Assembly (NCBI GenBank): GCA_947455215.1 | Contig: CANGNA010000018.1 | Location: forward strand, 1-64,000 | Length of the DNA: 64,000 nt | Reading direction: 5' to 3' | Source of the DNA: Chitinophagaceae bacterium | GTDB lineage: Bacteria; Bacteroidota; Bacteroidia; Chitinophagales; Chitinophagaceae | In this document: positions 1 to 7,515 of the stretch, in pieces | How positions within the stretch are numbered: position 1 is the first letter of the stretch | Layout of the letters: the number at the start of each line of letters is the position of its first letter | Program-made: the position numbers and the translations under genes | The notes under the pieces: model-generated | Seen by the model: only the letters and a program-made list of their open reading frames with translations | Databases searched by the model: none | Told to the model about the DNA's origin: nothing

Positions 1-1
1 G

Positions 2-118
2 GAGCGCCTTATAGAACAAAAGAAAGCTCCTGTAACAGCCAATAATAAGGGTGGTCATGCCTCGGCCAATAGGGCGGCAGGTGATGTTATAGCCGAACAG
101 CGCAAGTACACAGGCTAA
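2..118 (+). CDS. C-terminal end of an unidentified protein (partial)
   Basis: An open frame enters from the left edge and stops at TAA 116-118, leaving 38 residues that end in EQRKYTG. The tail is hydrophilic and rich in Lys, Asn, Ala and Gly, with a KGGHASANRAAGD stretch, and has no membrane segment. The start lies outside the window, so no family can be assigned. A TGG-containing promoter-like element begins three bases after the stop, so the next gene probably has its own promoter. Confidence 0.55.
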   Translation, partial: ERLIEQKKAPVTANNKGGHASANRAAGDVIAEQRKYTG

Positions 119-120
119 CG

Positions 121-138
121 TGGTACGGTGTTTATAAC
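121..138 (+). promoter_or_regulatory. TGGTACG...TTATAAC promoter-like element
   Basis: TGGTACG is followed after four bases by TTATAAC and ends 20 bases before the ATG at 159. Nearly the same arrangement (TGGCACG...TTATAAC) lies 21 bases before the DUF4142 gene at 1843. The TGGCACG half matches the -24 element of sigma-54 promoters, but the -12 half lacks the usual GC, so the sigma factor is uncertain. Confidence 0.45.
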
Positions 139-158
139 AACCCACACAAACTAATAAC

Positions 159-686
159 ATGGAAACAACAATGACCAACTACCTGGTAACAGGCGAATTC
201 AACAACAAGGAAAGTGCAGACCGCGCTTACGAATCTATGCTGAACCGTGGCTACACACGCGACAAGATCCATCTCGTAATGTCTGAAGCTACGCGCAGTA
301 CACACTATGCAGATAGTAATGTAAAAGTAGAGACGGGCTCACAGACGATGGCGGGTACCGGCACAGGTGCAGCCATAGGCGGTACCGTAGGTGCAGTGGC
401 AGCTGCTATTGCTGCAGTTGGTACCAGTCTCATATTGCCCGGTCTTGGCCTCATAGTCGCAGGTCCTCTTGCTGCCGCCCTCGCAGGTGCAGGTGCAGGT
501 GGCGTCACAGGCGGCGTCATTGGCGCACTGATAGGTTCAGGCATTCCTGAAGAGAAGGCCATTATTTATGAAAAAGGCCTTCGGGAAGGTAATATCATGA
601 TCGGGGTTCATGCGCGCAATGCTGAAGAAGCACGCGAGATAGAAGCTGAACTGCGTATGAATGGTGCATTTAATATCCATAGTTAA
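159..686 (+). CDS. General stress protein 17M/YflT-like protein with glycine-zipper core
   Basis: This 175-residue protein starts with LVTGEFNNKESADRAYESML (about residues 9-28), which resembles the small alpha/beta domain of general stress protein 17M/YflT. Residues about 67-125 are a Gly/Ala-rich block with GTGTGAAIGGTVGAV and two hydrophobic stretches, as in glycine-zipper membrane-inserting segments. The C-terminus (GNIMIGVHARNAEEAREIEA) looks like a second half of the first domain. I infer a membrane-associated stress protein of unknown biochemical role. ATG 159 fits the promoter-like element at 121-138; ATG 171 is an alternative start. A strong terminator follows at 722-750, so the gene is probably monocistronic. 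Confidence 0.75.
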   Translation: METTMTNYLVTGEFNNKESADRAYESMLNRGYTRDKIHLVMSEATRSTHYADSNVKVETGSQTMAGTGTGAAIGGTVGAVAAAIAAVGTSLILPGLGLIVAGPLAAALAGAGAGGVTGGVIGALIGSGIPEEKAIIYEKGLREGNIMIGVHARNAEEAREIEAELRMNGAFNIHS

Positions 687-721
687 TAGCTGTCCGCTAT
701 CAACTATTCATTATAAATCGT

Positions 722-750
722 AGCTGCCGCGCATTTGTGCGGCAGCTTTA
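722..750 (+). terminator. Rho-independent terminator
   Basis: AGCTGCCGC (722-730) pairs with GCGGCAGCT (739-747) over an eight-base loop and is followed by TTTAAAT. It lies 35 bases after the stress-protein gene and just before the ATG of the glycosylase at 763. Confidence 0.75.
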
Positions 751-762
751 AATAGTATTGTC

Positions 763-1497
763 ATGCCCGAAGGTCCTTCTCTTGTTCTGATGAAAGAAGC
801 GCTGCTGCCCTTTGAAGGTAAGAAGGTTACCGCCGTTTCTGGTTATGCTAAAGCTGATATCAAACGTATTGCAGGGCATAAGATCAAAGACATACGCACC
901 TGGGGCAAGCATTTGTTGCTGGAGTTCCCCGGCTTTTTTGTGCGCATACATTTGCTCATGTTTGGCTCCTATCGTGTTAACGAAGAAAAGGACGTGAACC
1001 CGATGTTGCGGCTGGGGTTCGCCCGTAACCAGTGCATCAATTTTTATACTTGTTCTGTAAAGATATTGGAAGGTGAGGCTAATGATCTCTATGATTGGAG
1101 CGCAGATGTACTATCTGACGATTGGAGCGCCGAGAAGGCAAAGACCAAACTAGCGGCACATCCCGATATGCTGGTTTGTGACGCATTGCTCGACCAGGAT
1201 ATTTTTTCAGGCAGCGGTAATATCATAAAGAACGAGGTACTCTTCCGTACACGTATACATCCGTTAAGTGTTGTAGGTAAATTACCTGCCCGACAATTAT
1301 CCGCGCTTATAAAAGAGGCACGCAACTATTCATTCGACTTCCTGGAATGGAAGCGACAATATGTATTGAAACAGCATTGGCAGATATATACAAAGAAAGA
1401 GTGTCCGCGTTGTCATCTGCCGGTTACCAAAGAATACCTGGGTGCCGGTAAGCGGCGTACGTTTTTCTGTGAACATTGTCAGCAACGCTATGCTTAG
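763..1497 (+). CDS. Fpg/Nei family DNA glycosylase (endonuclease VIII-like)
   Basis: A 244-residue bifunctional DNA glycosylase/AP lyase for oxidized bases. The protein begins MPEGPS, giving the catalytic Pro2 and Glu3 of the Fpg/Nei family, with the conserved Lys at K49 (TWGKHLLLEF). A helix-two-turn-helix segment (DQDIFSGSGNIIKNEVL, roughly residues 143-160) and a C-terminal zinc finger (C214, C217, C236, C239 with R231/R232 in its beta hairpin) complete the DNA-binding part. Length and domain order are normal. TWGKHLLLEF and the divergent body suggest the Nei-like branch rather than true Fpg (MutM), but the substrate range cannot be read from sequence alone. The gene stands alone between a terminator and a convergent small gene. 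Confidence 0.9.
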   Translation: MPEGPSLVLMKEALLPFEGKKVTAVSGYAKADIKRIAGHKIKDIRTWGKHLLLEFPGFFVRIHLLMFGSYRVNEEKDVNPMLRLGFARNQCINFYTCSVKILEGEANDLYDWSADVLSDDWSAEKAKTKLAAHPDMLVCDALLDQDIFSGSGNIIKNEVLFRTRIHPLSVVGKLPARQLSALIKEARNYSFDFLEWKRQYVLKQHWQIYTKKECPRCHLPVTKEYLGAGKRRTFFCEHCQQRYA

Positions 1498-1505
1498 TTG
1501 CTTTA

Positions 1506-1712
1506 CTAAGATGTTGCTGGCATCGGTTCTGGCACCGGCGTTACCTCGGGTGTAGGTGGCACTTGCTTTATCTCTGGTTTTTCCGGTGTCACCGGCATGT
1601 CAGGCGCAGGGCTCGGCAATGGTTGTTGCGGAGGTGGTTGTGGTACTTCTGTTTTTCCCGGAACAGGCACTTCGGTAGTAGCCACCCTCACGGTAGCAAT
1701 ATGGTATGTCAT
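1506..1712 (-). CDS. Pro/Glu-rich 68-residue microprotein
   Basis: The product begins MTYHIATVRV and is then almost wholly a Pro-rich string with repeated TPE/VPxP units (for example TEVPQPPPQQPLPSP). Small acidic Pro-rich proteins of this style are common in Bacteroidota, with no known function. Support for a real gene: it ends nine bases from the convergent glycosylase gene, and a TGGCACG element on the same strand (1738-1755) lies 25 bases upstream of its ATG, like those before neighbouring stress genes. There is no signal peptide or membrane segment. The opposite-strand frame here is Trp/Arg/Cys-rich and looks like a shadow. Confidence 0.55.
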   Translation of the reverse strand: MTYHIATVRVATTEVPVPGKTEVPQPPPQQPLPSPAPDMPVTPEKPEIKQVPPTPEVTPVPEPMPATS

Positions 1713-1737
1713 GATGGTTAATTTATAAGATACAGAG

Positions 1738-1755
1738 CATAGTAATACCGTGCCA
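1738..1755 (-). promoter_or_regulatory. TGGCACG promoter-like element of the Pro-rich microprotein
   Basis: On the minus strand TGGCACGGTATTACTATG ends 25 bases before the ATG at 1712. TGGCACGGT matches the -24 block found at 121, 1804 and 55858; the -12 side is weak. Only about 50 bases separate it from the plus-strand copy at 1804, making a divergent pair. Confidence 0.4.
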
Positions 1756-1803
1756 CATGCCTTGGTGTTACATAAGTATTGCGTTGTTGGTGTATAATTT
1801 ATA

Positions 1804-1821
1804 TGGCACGATTATTATAAC
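1804..1821 (+). promoter_or_regulatory. TGGCACG...TTATAAC promoter-like element of the DUF4142 gene
   Basis: TGGCACGATTATTATAAC ends 21 bases before ATG 1843. Its spacing and sequence closely match the element at 121-138. TGGCACG is a full sigma-54-type -24 box, whereas the expected TTGCW at -12 reads TTATA. Confidence 0.45.
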
Positions 1822-1842
1822 CCGTTCCTAAAAAACTTTACC

Positions 1843-2451
1843 ATGAGCAAGAAGCTTTATTGGATCTTATTGATCCCATTTTCGGTGCTGACCTTTGCAT
1901 GTAAGAACAGCAATACCGACACCAATAACACCGACTCCAGCGCAAACGCCAGGCTGGAGAAGACAGGTGAGAACATTAAAGAAGCCACTAATAACGCTGT
2001 GCAGGATGCCAAGCAGGCAATGACAATTAACGATGATTCTCAGTTTGTAGTAAAGGCTACTAACCTCAACGACAATGAGATAGCCTTACTGGAGGCTGGC
2101 ATGAAGATGGGCAGTAGCAAAGAAGTAAAAAGCCATGCAAAAATGATGCTCGCCGATCACAATGCGTTGGCTAAAAAGATGGACGCCTATGCAAAGAGTA
2201 AGAATTATCCTGTAGCAGTTAAAGACAAAGCATCTGATAAACTGGACGATATGAAGGATAAGAAAGGCGTGGATTGGGACCGTGCATGGTGGGACAAAAT
2301 GGAAGATGGCCACAAGGATGCGATCAAAACATTTGAGAACGGCCGCAACGATGTAAAAGACGGTGAATTGAAAGCGCTTATAGATAATACCCTGCCGACA
2401 TTGCATAAGCACCTGGATATGGTGACTGAAATGAAGGAGAAGATGAGGTAG
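1843..2451 (+). CDS. DUF4142 lipoprotein (ferritin-like four-helix family)
   Basis: A 202-residue protein with a lipoprotein signal ending LTFAC (Cys20) and a Asn/Thr/Asp-rich linker. A DUF4142 domain follows from about residue 64: FVVKATNLNDNEIALLEAG, then VKSHAKMMLADHNAL and a final helix with TLPTLHKHLDMVTEM. DUF4142 proteins are periplasmic or outer-membrane-associated helical bundles with recurrent His residues; their function is not established, though they often sit with stress genes. The upstream TGGCACG element fits stress-type expression. A perfect terminator lies 21 bases after the stop. Confidence 0.85.
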   Translation: MSKKLYWILLIPFSVLTFACKNSNTDTNNTDSSANARLEKTGENIKEATNNAVQDAKQAMTINDDSQFVVKATNLNDNEIALLEAGMKMGSSKEVKSHAKMMLADHNALAKKMDAYAKSKNYPVAVKDKASDKLDDMKDKKGVDWDRAWWDKMEDGHKDAIKTFENGRNDVKDGELKALIDNTLPTLHKHLDMVTEMKEKMR

Positions 2452-2471
2452 GCAAGTGATGTAGTTTATTG

Positions 2472-2508
2472 AATAAGGACGCCCCCTAAGGAGACGTCCT
2501 TATTTTTT
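2472..2508 (+). terminator. Rho-independent terminator
   Basis: AATAAGGACG (2472-2481) pairs perfectly with CGTCCTTATT (2495-2504), followed by a T run. It ends the DUF4142 gene and may also serve the minus-strand lipoprotein gene ending at 2541. Confidence 0.8.
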
Positions 2509-2540
2509 GGAATATTATGTAGCTATTGTGCTTCTGATTG

Positions 2541-2945
2541 TTAGTTAACAGTAATGGTCAGGCTAACGTTATTTTTCAGGCCATCTTTATTCACTACCGT
2601 AAAGGTGTACTTCTCAGTGCCGGCCTGGTTGCGGGTAGTGATGGTCACATCCTTAGAGTAGCTGTCGCCATTGGAGCCGGTAAGTGTTTCTGATGTAAAG
2701 CTGGTTGACGTGCCGCCATCGTATGAGCGGGATCCGTCGAAGGATACCAATACATCTTTGTCCTCCGCTTTAGAGGCCGTAATGCCTATAACCACAGTGG
2801 TATCCCTGCTCAGGGTAGTAGATGTTGATATATAAGCAGCCGTTGTTTTAAAAGCTATGTTAGGCAACTTGCCTTCATCTTTTTCGCATGAGGCAAGGAA
2901 TACAAGAGCGATAAGTATGGCAAATATTGAAGTAAGTTTTTTCAT
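2541..2945 (-). CDS. Small lipoprotein with an Ig-like domain
   Basis: A 134-residue protein with a clear lipoprotein signal (MKKLTSIFAILIALVFLASC; Cys20). The mature part is a single beta-rich region with alternating Thr/Ser and hydrophobic residues ending VSLTITVN, like a bacterial Ig-like or PKD-type domain. It lies 85 bases downstream of the TonB receptor/membrane protein pair on the same strand, so it could be the third gene of that unit. I do not recognise a specific family. A structural or binding role at the outer membrane is inference only. Confidence 0.65.
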   Translation of the reverse strand: MKKLTSIFAILIALVFLASCEKDEGKLPNIAFKTTAAYISTSTTLSRDTTVVIGITASKAEDKDVLVSFDGSRSYDGGTSTSFTSETLTGSNGDSYSKDVTITTRNQAGTEKYTFTVVNKDGLKNNVSLTITVN

Positions 2946-3029
2946 TGTCTTTTTGATTTTGTTAAGTATAATAATACAGCAGGTACACAGGGGTGCACTG
3001 CAATTGAATTCAGATAACGGTAGTATAAC

Positions 3030-3530
3030 TTAACAAGATCGGGGAGGGGGCAATGAGATGTTGCCATGGTAACAGCAGGTAGAGGGGCTATAACGCTCTG
3101 TATGCACCAGTATGTAAGTAGGTACATATTGCAGAGACCATTGTATAGGCTGTTCGTGGTAAAGGAACACGAATGGCAATATAGACGGGTTGCTATTGCG
3201 GTTCTTGCGCGGGTCCGGGAGAAGGTGGGTAAGGCTGGTCTCCTCATCGTCGGCAAGGAGGTAGGCAACCCGCTGGCCATGTTCATTGGTTACCAGTGCC
3301 ACATCATACAGTGCTCCACCGCGTTGCAGCTCAGCGCCTGCGGTCGGATGCTCTGCGGGCGATAGTGCTACGCGCTGGAAGTTGCTAAGGTCGCCCAGGT
3401 TGTTGAGGATGCGCTGGTGCTGCACCTGGTGTATGACCATGATACCCACAGACAAAAGGAAAGGCAGCAACACCTGTAGCAATACAGATGCTGATATGAC
3501 CGTTGCCGCCTTTTTGCCGGTAGTTACCAT
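3030..3530 (-). CDS. Uncharacterized membrane-anchored protein coupled to a TonB receptor
   Basis: A 166-residue protein with one strong membrane segment near the N-terminus (VISASVLLQVLLPFLLSVGI, residues 11-30), then a soluble region with a two-Cys motif (STCCYHGN) and the ending SLPPPRSC. Its ATG overlaps the stop of the upstream receptor gene by seven bases (ATGGTAA), which indicates translational coupling. I do not recognise the family. The Cys and His residues near the end (CCYH) could bind metal, which would fit a metal-uptake receptor partner, but this is inference. Confidence 0.65.
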   Translation of the reverse strand: MVTTGKKAATVISASVLLQVLLPFLLSVGIMVIHQVQHQRILNNLGDLSNFQRVALSPAEHPTAGAELQRGGALYDVALVTNEHGQRVAYLLADDEETSLTHLLPDPRKNRNSNPSILPFVFLYHEQPIQWSLQYVPTYILVHTERYSPSTCCYHGNISLPPPRSC

Positions 3531-5521
3531 TTAATGTCTTTACGCAATGAAATTACAATATTTAAGCCCTGGTTGTACAAACCATAATATTTTAACCGAG
3601 ACAGGTGATCGGCATATACGCGGTTAGTCAGGTTCGTGCCGGTAAGTCCCAGGTGCCAGTCGCCTTTTTTTGCTTTTATGGTGGTGCCCATATACAGGTT
3701 GATCAGCGCATAGTCGCCGGTCATGGTCTCGAACTGTGCTGGGCGGTCTTGCTCAAACACATATACAAACTCGGGTTCTATAAAGAAGTTTTTTATGTCA
3801 CCTTCCAGTTTCTTTTCTATGCGCAGCGATGTGGCCGACCGTGCTGCGGGTATGAAGGGCAGGTAGCCGCCGTTATCCAGCACACCGTAGGTAGTGGCAA
3901 ATGTCTCTTTTATCTGTAGCCATTTTACAGATGCCGGTAACACCCGCAGGGTTACATCGCTGCCGTATATAAGGGCATCCTGCTGGCGGTAGCGGAACAC
4001 CTGGAAGCCATAGAACTTATCGGCAGTTGGGGCCAGGTATACATAATTGAAGAAGCGGTTGTAGTAGGCCGATGCGGTTAGCTGCAATTGCCTGCCGTTG
4101 GCGGTGATGGACACATCGGTGTTGATGTTCTGCTCCAGGTGCAGATCGGGCTTGCCTATCTCGTAGCGGTATACACCTTCGTGTACCCCGTTCGATGACA
4201 GTTCGGCCAGGTTGGGTGTGCGCGAGCCTGTGGCTGCATTGATGGTGATATATATATCGTCGGCCAGTTGGCAGATGGCACCGAGCATGCCGTTGCCCGC
4301 TATGTTGTTGCGGGTAAAGGGTTGTATCTCTTCTCCGGGCACATTAAGGCTGCGGGTAGCAATAGTGCTTACATATTTATTGTTGGCGCCTGCGCCTGCC
4401 TCCAGTATCCAGCGGGTGGTGGTGTAGCGCAGGTAGCCCGACAGGTTCACCTCCAGCATATTGGCATCGGGTACTATGATGCGGCCACCGTAGTTGGTAT
4501 TGTTCTCGTACGTGAGCTGCTGGTTGGCGGCGAACGATAGCTTGCTGCTGAGCTGTTTCTCCCAGCGCAGGCTTTGCAGCAGCGACAGCAGGTGCATGTT
4601 CAGGCTTATCTGCCCGCCACCTTCATCCTCGCGGCGGCTGTTGGATTGTATGCCGGCATTCAGGTGTAGGGTAGAACTTTTGAGCACAAAGGTGTTCTGG
4701 CTGCTCAGCAGGTTCAGCATCACTATGTGGTGCGGCCCGCTCATGGCGCGGCTCCAGCGGTCATCGGGGGTGAATACGGTATTGAGATCGGGCATGATGA
4801 ACCCGAACTGGTTGAGCGAGAAGTTATAGCTGTTCTCCTGTGTCCAGTTGCGGCGGGTGAAGCCCATGCCTGCTTTTATATATGCCCCGCTGTTGCGGGA
4901 ATTGAGCACGCGGTTGCCCTTGCCATCAGTATAGTCGGCGTGGCTTTCTATGCCCATGCGTATGCGGAACCACTTGTCGCCATGCTTTACGGAATAGCCT
5001 ATATCGCTAAGTGTGCCGAGCGTATTACTGAAGGCCTGCTTGCCGAGGTTTATCTTATGGCCATCGTCAACAGGCTTTTCTTCTATTACATTAATAACGC
5101 CGCCAATGGCATCGGAGCCATAGAGCAGCGATGCAGGGCCTTTGATGAGCTCTACCCGGTTGATGCCTATCTGTGAGAGACCCAGGCCATGCTCGTCCTG
5201 CCACTGCTGGTTATCGAACCGCATGCCTGAATACAGCACCAGTATGCGATTGCCATACAGCCCGCGGATAACGGGCTTTGAGATAGCATTGCCGGTAGAC
5301 ATCTGCGATACGCCGGGCACTTCGGCCAGGGCATCGCTGAGGTTGAAGGGGGCGCGCTCGCTCATTTGCTGCAGCGTTACGGCCTGCACAGTGAGCGACG
5401 ACCGTGCGGTGGTATACCCGCTGATGACCACCCCGGGCAGGGCAGTATCGCGCTGTGTAGTGGTTTGGGCGCTGGCGGCTGCACCGGCCAGCAACAGCCA
5501 TATGATGAAAAAATGTTTCAT
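3524..5521 (-). CDS. TonB-dependent outer membrane receptor
   Basis: A 665-residue receptor with a signal peptide (MKHFFIIWLLLAGAAASAQ). A plug domain spans about residues 25-150 (SDALAEVPGVSQMS, KPVIRGLYGNRILVL, VELIKGPASLLYGSDAIGG), and a beta-barrel ends in an aromatic-rich strand. It lacks the N-terminal carboxypeptidase-like extension of SusC proteins and is short, so it belongs with receptors for metals, haem or small chelates rather than glycans. The substrate cannot be read from the sequence. It overlaps the next gene (3030-3530) by seven bases. Confidence 0.9.
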   Translation of the reverse strand: MKHFFIIWLLLAGAAASAQTTTQRDTALPGVVISGYTTARSSLTVQAVTLQQMSERAPFNLSDALAEVPGVSQMSTGNAISKPVIRGLYGNRILVLYSGMRFDNQQWQDEHGLGLSQIGINRVELIKGPASLLYGSDAIGGVINVIEEKPVDDGHKINLGKQAFSNTLGTLSDIGYSVKHGDKWFRIRMGIESHADYTDGKGNRVLNSRNSGAYIKAGMGFTRRNWTQENSYNFSLNQFGFIMPDLNTVFTPDDRWSRAMSGPHHIVMLNLLSSQNTFVLKSSTLHLNAGIQSNSRREDEGGGQISLNMHLLSLLQSLRWEKQLSSKLSFAANQQLTYENNTNYGGRIIVPDANMLEVNLSGYLRYTTTRWILEAGAGANNKYVSTIATRSLNVPGEEIQPFTRNNIAGNGMLGAICQLADDIYITINAATGSRTPNLAELSSNGVHEGVYRYEIGKPDLHLEQNINTDVSITANGRQLQLTASAYYNRFFNYVYLAPTADKFYGFQVFRYRQQDALIYGSDVTLRVLPASVKWLQIKETFATTYGVLDNGGYLPFIPAARSATSLRIEKKLEGDIKNFFIEPEFVYVFEQDRPAQFETMTGDYALINLYMGTTIKAKKGDWHLGLTGTNLTNRVYADHLSRLKYYGLYNQGLNIVISLRKDIKW

Positions 5522-5568
5522 TGTTGGGGTTGCAGAATATATGCTAAGGTAGTAAGATGCAGAGAGAG

Positions 5569-6897
5569 TTAATGCTCAATAATGATATTCCCGGCGGGTA
5601 CCCCGGCAATATAGAGCAGGTAAAGCCCGTTGGGGAGGGTTGTATTGATGGTTGTTGTTTTATTGGGCTGTACGTAAGTTGACCAGACGACCCGCCCGTT
5701 GAGGTCTGTGATGGTAAGTGGCATGGGCTCGTTAGCATTAGCCAGAAATTCGAGTTGAAATATACCATTACAAGGGGATGGGTATGTTTTGACAGCAGAT
5801 GGCTTTTCTGTGGCTGCTATGTTTACTGTGTGCTGATATGTTTTGCGAATGCGGTAGTTTAGCTGATCTATGATATAGATATTCCCATGTTGGTCTACAG
5901 CAACACCTGGCGTAAACGAAAATGTTGCAGCAGTTGCTGGTCCTCCATCCCCTCCAAATCCAGATATGCCAGGAATGCCTGCTACTCGATGTATTATACC
6001 GTCATTTCCGATTTTTCTAATTACATTTTGTCCAATTTCACTTATATAAATGTCTCCGCTTTGAGATATGCAAATTCCCTCCGACGAAGTTTGTGCGGCT
6101 GTCGCAGGCCCGTCATCACCCGAATATCCCGCAGAACCGTTTCCGGAAAATGTGGTAATAATTCCTGATAAGTCTACTTTACGGACCTGACCTACTGTAG
6201 TGAAATATACATTGCCAAATGTATCTATATCCAATTTCAGTGGCTGATCAATCTTTGCTGCTGTAGCTGGGCCATTATCCCCTGTGTAACCAGTAATGCC
6301 TGTTCCGGCTATCGTAGTAACAATTCCGGAAGTATCTATTTTCCTAATGCAATTATTGCCATAGTCAGCAAAATATACATTCCCCCATTTATCACATGCT
6401 GCATCTCTGGGTATGTGAAGAGTAGCATCTGTAGCCGGTCCATTGTCACCTGTATATCCAACCCCGCCATTACCAGCAATGGTTGTAATTATGCCTGCTA
6501 CACTCACCTTGCGTATTCGTTGATTGGCGAAGTCTGCAAAATATAAATTGCCCTTTTTATCAAGTCCAATTCCCGTAACATAACTCAATTGTGCATTAGT
6601 TGCTGGACCATTATCACCACTATAGCCACTGCTTCCCTCTACACCTACATAAGTAGTAATTATTCCGTATTTGTCTATTCTGCGTATACAACTAGATATT
6701 TCATCAGCAATATATACAGTGCCACTATCATCTACTGCGACATCTCTTGGGTGTTTCAAAGCAGCATCCGTAGCCGGCCCATTATCTCCGCTATACCCAA
6801 AAGTGCCATTGCCTGCTATGGTGGTAATATATTGCGCTTGCCCGGTGGTAGTACCCAGGAGGAAAAGAGACAGTAAGAGCAGGTAAGCGTATCTCAT
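5569..6897 (-). CDS. NHL-repeat secreted protein with T9SS C-terminal sorting domain
   Basis: I chose ATG 6897, which gives a signal peptide (MRYAYLLLLSLFLLGTTTGQ) and 442 residues; the open frame extends to 7092, but that part is not protein-like. The mature protein contains about six NHL-type propeller repeats marked by AGNGxxGxxGDNGPAT and IRKI motifs. A T9SS type A sorting domain follows: TYPSPCNGIFQLEF, ITDLNGRVV and NGLYLLYI. Family knowledge predicts export through the outer membrane and attachment to the cell surface or release. A paralogue is at 45518-47356. The upstream region carries conserved TGCCG blocks also found before the gene at 53173. Confidence 0.88.
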   Translation of the reverse strand: MRYAYLLLLSLFLLGTTTGQAQYITTIAGNGTFGYSGDNGPATDAALKHPRDVAVDDSGTVYIADEISSCIRRIDKYGIITTYVGVEGSSGYSGDNGPATNAQLSYVTGIGLDKKGNLYFADFANQRIRKVSVAGIITTIAGNGGVGYTGDNGPATDATLHIPRDAACDKWGNVYFADYGNNCIRKIDTSGIVTTIAGTGITGYTGDNGPATAAKIDQPLKLDIDTFGNVYFTTVGQVRKVDLSGIITTFSGNGSAGYSGDDGPATAAQTSSEGICISQSGDIYISEIGQNVIRKIGNDGIIHRVAGIPGISGFGGDGGPATAATFSFTPGVAVDQHGNIYIIDQLNYRIRKTYQHTVNIAATEKPSAVKTYPSPCNGIFQLEFLANANEPMPLTITDLNGRVVWSTYVQPNKTTTINTTLPNGLYLLYIAGVPAGNIIIEH

Positions 6898-6933
6898 AGT
6901 ATTGTTATATAAAGATACCGGGTGGTAGTGGCA

Positions 6934-7073
6934 AAACGAAAACTGCCGATGTAAAAAAATGAACGTTGCCGGCAATTTTACTTTAGGTAAGCGCGGTAAT
7001 GTATTGGTAAATAGAAAAGGTATGTAAAAGTGTAATTTGGCGTTTTCTGCCGATGTGGCATTTTTGCCGATGG
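6934..7073 (-). promoter_or_regulatory. Three-block TGCCG upstream module (copy 1)
   Basis: Block A (7044-7073) matches the reverse complement of 53023-53052 at 28 of 30 bases and includes TGCCGATGTGGCA. Block B (6967-6987) contains TGCCGGCA followed by AATTTTACTTTAGG. Block C (6934-6951) contains AAAACTGCCGAT. The A-B gap is about 56 bases in both copies, and the orientation toward the downstream gene is the same. It is a candidate leader or regulator-binding array for the NHL gene. Confidence 0.5.
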
Positions 7074-7266
7074 TTTTTGCGAGGGGTTTCATAGTAGGGG
7101 TTGGGGTTTATTTGTGAAAGAACTGGTACCGACAGCTACGCTCCGATGGTGTAAAGGTCGGAAGAGTTTTTGGGATGAGCAAATTTGGAGGTTGTTTGTA
7201 TGCGGGGTATGTAAGCGAGATAGCATTGGCCGGGGACGAAGCGGGGCGAGTGTGGTGCGTTGTTTT

Positions 7267-7316
7267 CGCAAGCGAGACGCTTGCAATGGCTAAGGACGAA
7301 GCGGGACGCTTCGACC
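7267..7316 (-). repeat. Double-palindrome dispersed repeat R2, copy 1
   Basis: Two adjacent palindromes, CGCAAGCGAGACGCTTGC and GAAGCGGGACGCTTC, are separated by a short spacer. The reverse complement matches 52728-52775 nearly base for base. Relative to the downstream secreted-protein gene, both copies have the same orientation. Confidence 0.7.
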
Positions 7317-7427
7317 AGTACGTGCGCAAGGTGGTGTGTTAGGTTGTTGTAGTGGTCGGTTGTCTACTTCGTGTGGTGCTACGACGGCTGTGAAACCTGA
7401 GGCAGCCATATAGTATTAAGCGGTATA

Positions 7428-7459
7428 TTTGGCATATACTGGCGTAGGCTATACCTTTG
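7428..7459 (+). promoter_or_regulatory. Bacteroidota sigma-A type promoter
   Basis: TTTG (7428-7431), a 20-base spacer and TACCTTTG (7452-7459) match the Bacteroidota consensus TTTG-N19..21-TAnnTTTG exactly. A start near 7466 would give a leader of about 50 bases before the methyltransferase ATG at 7516. Confidence 0.65.
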
Positions 7460-7515
7460 CAGGCGCCCGTACGGATGGTTAGTGCGGGATAGAAAAGTTA
7501 TCTGAATAAATAAAT

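Larger units (their letters stand above)
6898..7515. other. Long spacer with repeats and promoter
   Basis: This 618-base stretch separates the divergent NHL gene and methyltransferase gene. It holds three TGCCG-containing blocks (6934-7073) shared with the region before 53173, a two-palindrome repeat (7267-7316) shared with 52728-52775, and a promoter (7428-7459). Open frames across 7089-7329 on the minus strand are repeat-derived and Arg/His/Pro-rich, so I do not call them genes. Confidence 0.6.

Noticed and set aside
6898-7092. Extended start of the NHL gene
   Set aside because: The extra 65 residues are not a signal peptide, and the clear signal begins at ATG 6897.
7089-7329. Minus-strand frames of 65-73 codons in the spacer
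   Set aside because: They consist of repeat R2 and neighbouring palindromic sequence and have no protein character.
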